A stretch of 7,657 bases of DNA from positions 1 to 7,657 of the forward strand of contig JAKAEG010000159.1 in NCBI GenBank assembly GCA_021819985.1, written 5' to 3'. Below are positions 7,041-7,657 of this stretch, one piece after another. Position numbers and translations under genes: made by a program. How positions within the stretch are numbered: the stretch's first letter is position 1; each line of letters starts with the position of its first letter. The notes under the pieces were generated by a model. It made no database searches, had not been told where the DNA came from, and saw only the letters and a list, made by a program, of their open reading frames with translations. Origin of the DNA: Nitrospirota bacterium (GTDB lineage: Bacteria > Nitrospirota > Thermodesulfovibrionia > Thermodesulfovibrionales > JdFR-88).

Positions 7041-7240
7041 GTCAGGCAGGTCTTCTGGCTAAGGTTCTTCCTACTTGCCGGGCCTTCCCGGGTTTTTTTA
7101 AAAAAACCCAGTGGCCATTGAGACCGGCTTTCGTCCCCTTTACAGCGGCGGGACCGCTCCCGGTTTGGACCCTTTGCGAAAAAAAGCCCTCACGGGATTC
7201 CCTTTTAAGCCTCGGGTATTATTACCCTTGCGGCGCCTGA
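7041..7240 (-). ncRNA. Cobalamin riboswitch aptamer
   Basis: The minus strand carries the conserved elements in order: AAAAGGGAATCCCGTGAGGGC (about 7207-7187), GCGGTCCCGCCGCTGTAA (7157-7140), the GGCCACTGGG...CCCGGGAAGGCC region (7116-7081), and the B12 box AGCCAGAAGACCTGCCT (7060-7044). These are the core features of adenosylcobalamin-type (class I) riboswitches. It lies between a promoter and bzaF, so it should reduce operon expression when cobalamin is plentiful. The variable hairpin of the third element is an unusual GGG-T7-A7-CCC palindrome. The 5' boundary is approximate. Confidence 0.93.
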
Positions 7241-7266
7241 ACATGAAAAATTTATTTTCCAAATAA

Positions 7267-7296
7267 GTTATATACCCTGAGCCCGGTTTTTGTCAA
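7267..7296 (-). promoter_or_regulatory. Sigma70-type promoter of the bza operon
   Basis: TTGACA at 7296-7291 is a perfect -35 box. The -10 is TATATA at 7274-7269 (spacer 16) or TATAAC at 7272-7267 (spacer 18). Transcription would start near 7260, just before the riboswitch, giving a leader of about 450 nt. No other convincing promoter is seen between the operon genes. Confidence 0.75.
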
Positions 7297-7373
7297 TAAT
7301 CATCGGGGATTTGCCACGGAACAGGCGCGGATCTCAGGATTTGGATCTTGATTATGCCAATTGTGTTTCAAAG

Positions 7374-7426
7374 TGCCGGTGGGGGGAGTCGAACCCCCAC
7401 GAGGTTGCCCTCACCGGATTTTGAGT
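7374..7426 (-). pseudogene. 3' portion of tRNA-Leu(CAA), probable attachment-site remnant
   Basis: The minus strand reads from the anticodon loop (CTCAAAA, anticodon CAA, at 7425-7419) through the 3' anticodon stem TCCGG, a long leucine-type variable arm (GGTGAGGGCAACCTCGT), the T arm (GGGGG-TTCGACT-CCCCC), acceptor strand CACCGGC and discriminator A (7374). No CCA is encoded. Upstream, where CCGGA, the D arm and a GCCGGTG acceptor strand should be, the sequence is unrelated, so there is no functional tRNA here. Loss of identity exactly at the anticodon stem-loop is typical of tyrosine-integrase insertion into tRNA genes, which leaves the 3' half at the far junction. By that logic the element lies above 7426 and the bza operon is host chromosome next to the original tRNA-Leu. 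Confidence 0.8.
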
Positions 7427-7657
7427 TTACCCTCGGTTTTCAGGCCGGATTTGCAGCTTCACATAAGCCATTGATTCTTCATAATAAAAGCCCAGTTGGA
7501 AAGGGGCTGAAATGTAACCATTATTGCCTATGATTGCCGGAAGTGGCCCGGAATTGAGCGTCAGGGTTACAAAATGGTTACACGTAGCCCTGAAATCCGG
7601 TGCGGGTGTCTTCATCTTAACGGCCAAACCTTACGACTCTTTAGGAAGCTATCATCA
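7427..7657. other. Gene-free stretch with repeated GGTTACA motifs, probable integrated-element end
   Basis: No convincing gene is present. A 66-codon minus frame here starts with TTG directly after a stop, has no recognisable domain and runs to the tRNA fragment, so I do not call it. The stretch holds GGTTACA at 7565-7571 and 7576-7582 (direct, 11 bp apart, about one helical turn) and its inverse TGTAACC at 7513-7519. The inverse match extends to 10 bp (TGTAACCATT at 7513-7522, AATGGTTACA at 7573-7582). TCAGGG/CCCTGA (7561-7566, 7588-7593) flank the direct pair. Such sets next to a tRNA fragment resemble arm-type integrase or excisionase sites. The integrase itself would lie beyond 7657 or at the other end of the element. 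Confidence 0.45.
7513..7582. repeat. Three GGTTACA copies (one inverted)
   Basis: Copies at 7513-7519 (inverted), 7565-7571 and 7576-7582. The last two are spaced by one helical turn. The outer pair forms a 10-bp inverted repeat with a 50-bp gap. Confidence 0.7.

Noticed and set aside
7374..7460. Intact tRNA-Leu gene
   Set aside because: No 5' acceptor strand, D arm or 5' anticodon stem can be found upstream of the anticodon loop.
7348..7533. Small plus-strand frame containing GGGSRTPTRLP
   Set aside because: This peptide is the familiar artefact of translating across the T arm of a tRNA, here the tRNA-Leu fragment.
7427..7627. Minus-strand 66-codon frame as an integrase remnant
   Set aside because: It begins with TTG right after an in-frame stop and shows no tyrosine recombinase motif; it also spans the repeat array, so a coding role is not supported.

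Overview
The window reads almost entirely from the minus strand. It holds one compact five-gene operon that I interpret as the oxygen-independent (anaerobic) pathway for the lower ligand of vitamin B12: bzaF, bzaC, bzaD, bzaE, cobT, transcribed from about 7260 down to position 1. The organism is probably an anaerobic bacterium. The pathway is the anaerobic alternative to BluB, and three of the five enzymes look like oxygen-sensitive radical/Fe-S proteins. bzaF-type operons are known from Deltaproteobacteria-like anaerobes, but nothing here fixes the taxon.

Layout, in transcription order. 7657-7427: about 230 bp with no convincing gene and three copies of a 7-mer (GGTTACA), looking like the end of an integrated element. 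7426-7374: the 3' portion of a tRNA-Leu(CAA), from anticodon loop to discriminator base, with no 5' half; this is a probable attachment-site scar. 7296-7267: a good sigma70-type promoter. 7240-7041: a cobalamin riboswitch aptamer. 7038-6844: an expression platform with several competing hairpins, two of them followed by T-rich tracts. 6803-5502: ThiC-family 5-hydroxybenzimidazole synthase (bzaF). 5498-3939: SAM-dependent O-methyltransferase (bzaC) carrying an extra C-terminal Cys-rich DUF2284-like domain. 3932-2565 and 2568-1030: two B12-binding-domain radical SAM proteins (bzaD, bzaE). 1033-1: cobT, complete except for its last residues.

How the genes work together (known pathway, assigned here by family and order). 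BzaF converts aminoimidazole ribotide to 5-hydroxybenzimidazole. BzaC O-methylates it to 5-methoxybenzimidazole. BzaD adds a C-methyl to give 5-methoxy-6-methylbenzimidazole. BzaE converts that to 5,6-dimethylbenzimidazole. CobT activates the base as its alpha-ribotide for attachment to cobinamide. The genes are nearly fused (gaps of 3 and 6 nt, then two ATGA overlaps), and the cobalamin riboswitch gives product feedback. The most unusual points are the BzaC-DUF2284 fusion, a G9 tract at the bzaD/bzaE junction where one extra G would fuse the two proteins, the bzaF and bzaC frames being continuous across a single stop codon, and the tRNA-Leu fragment marking a likely island boundary.
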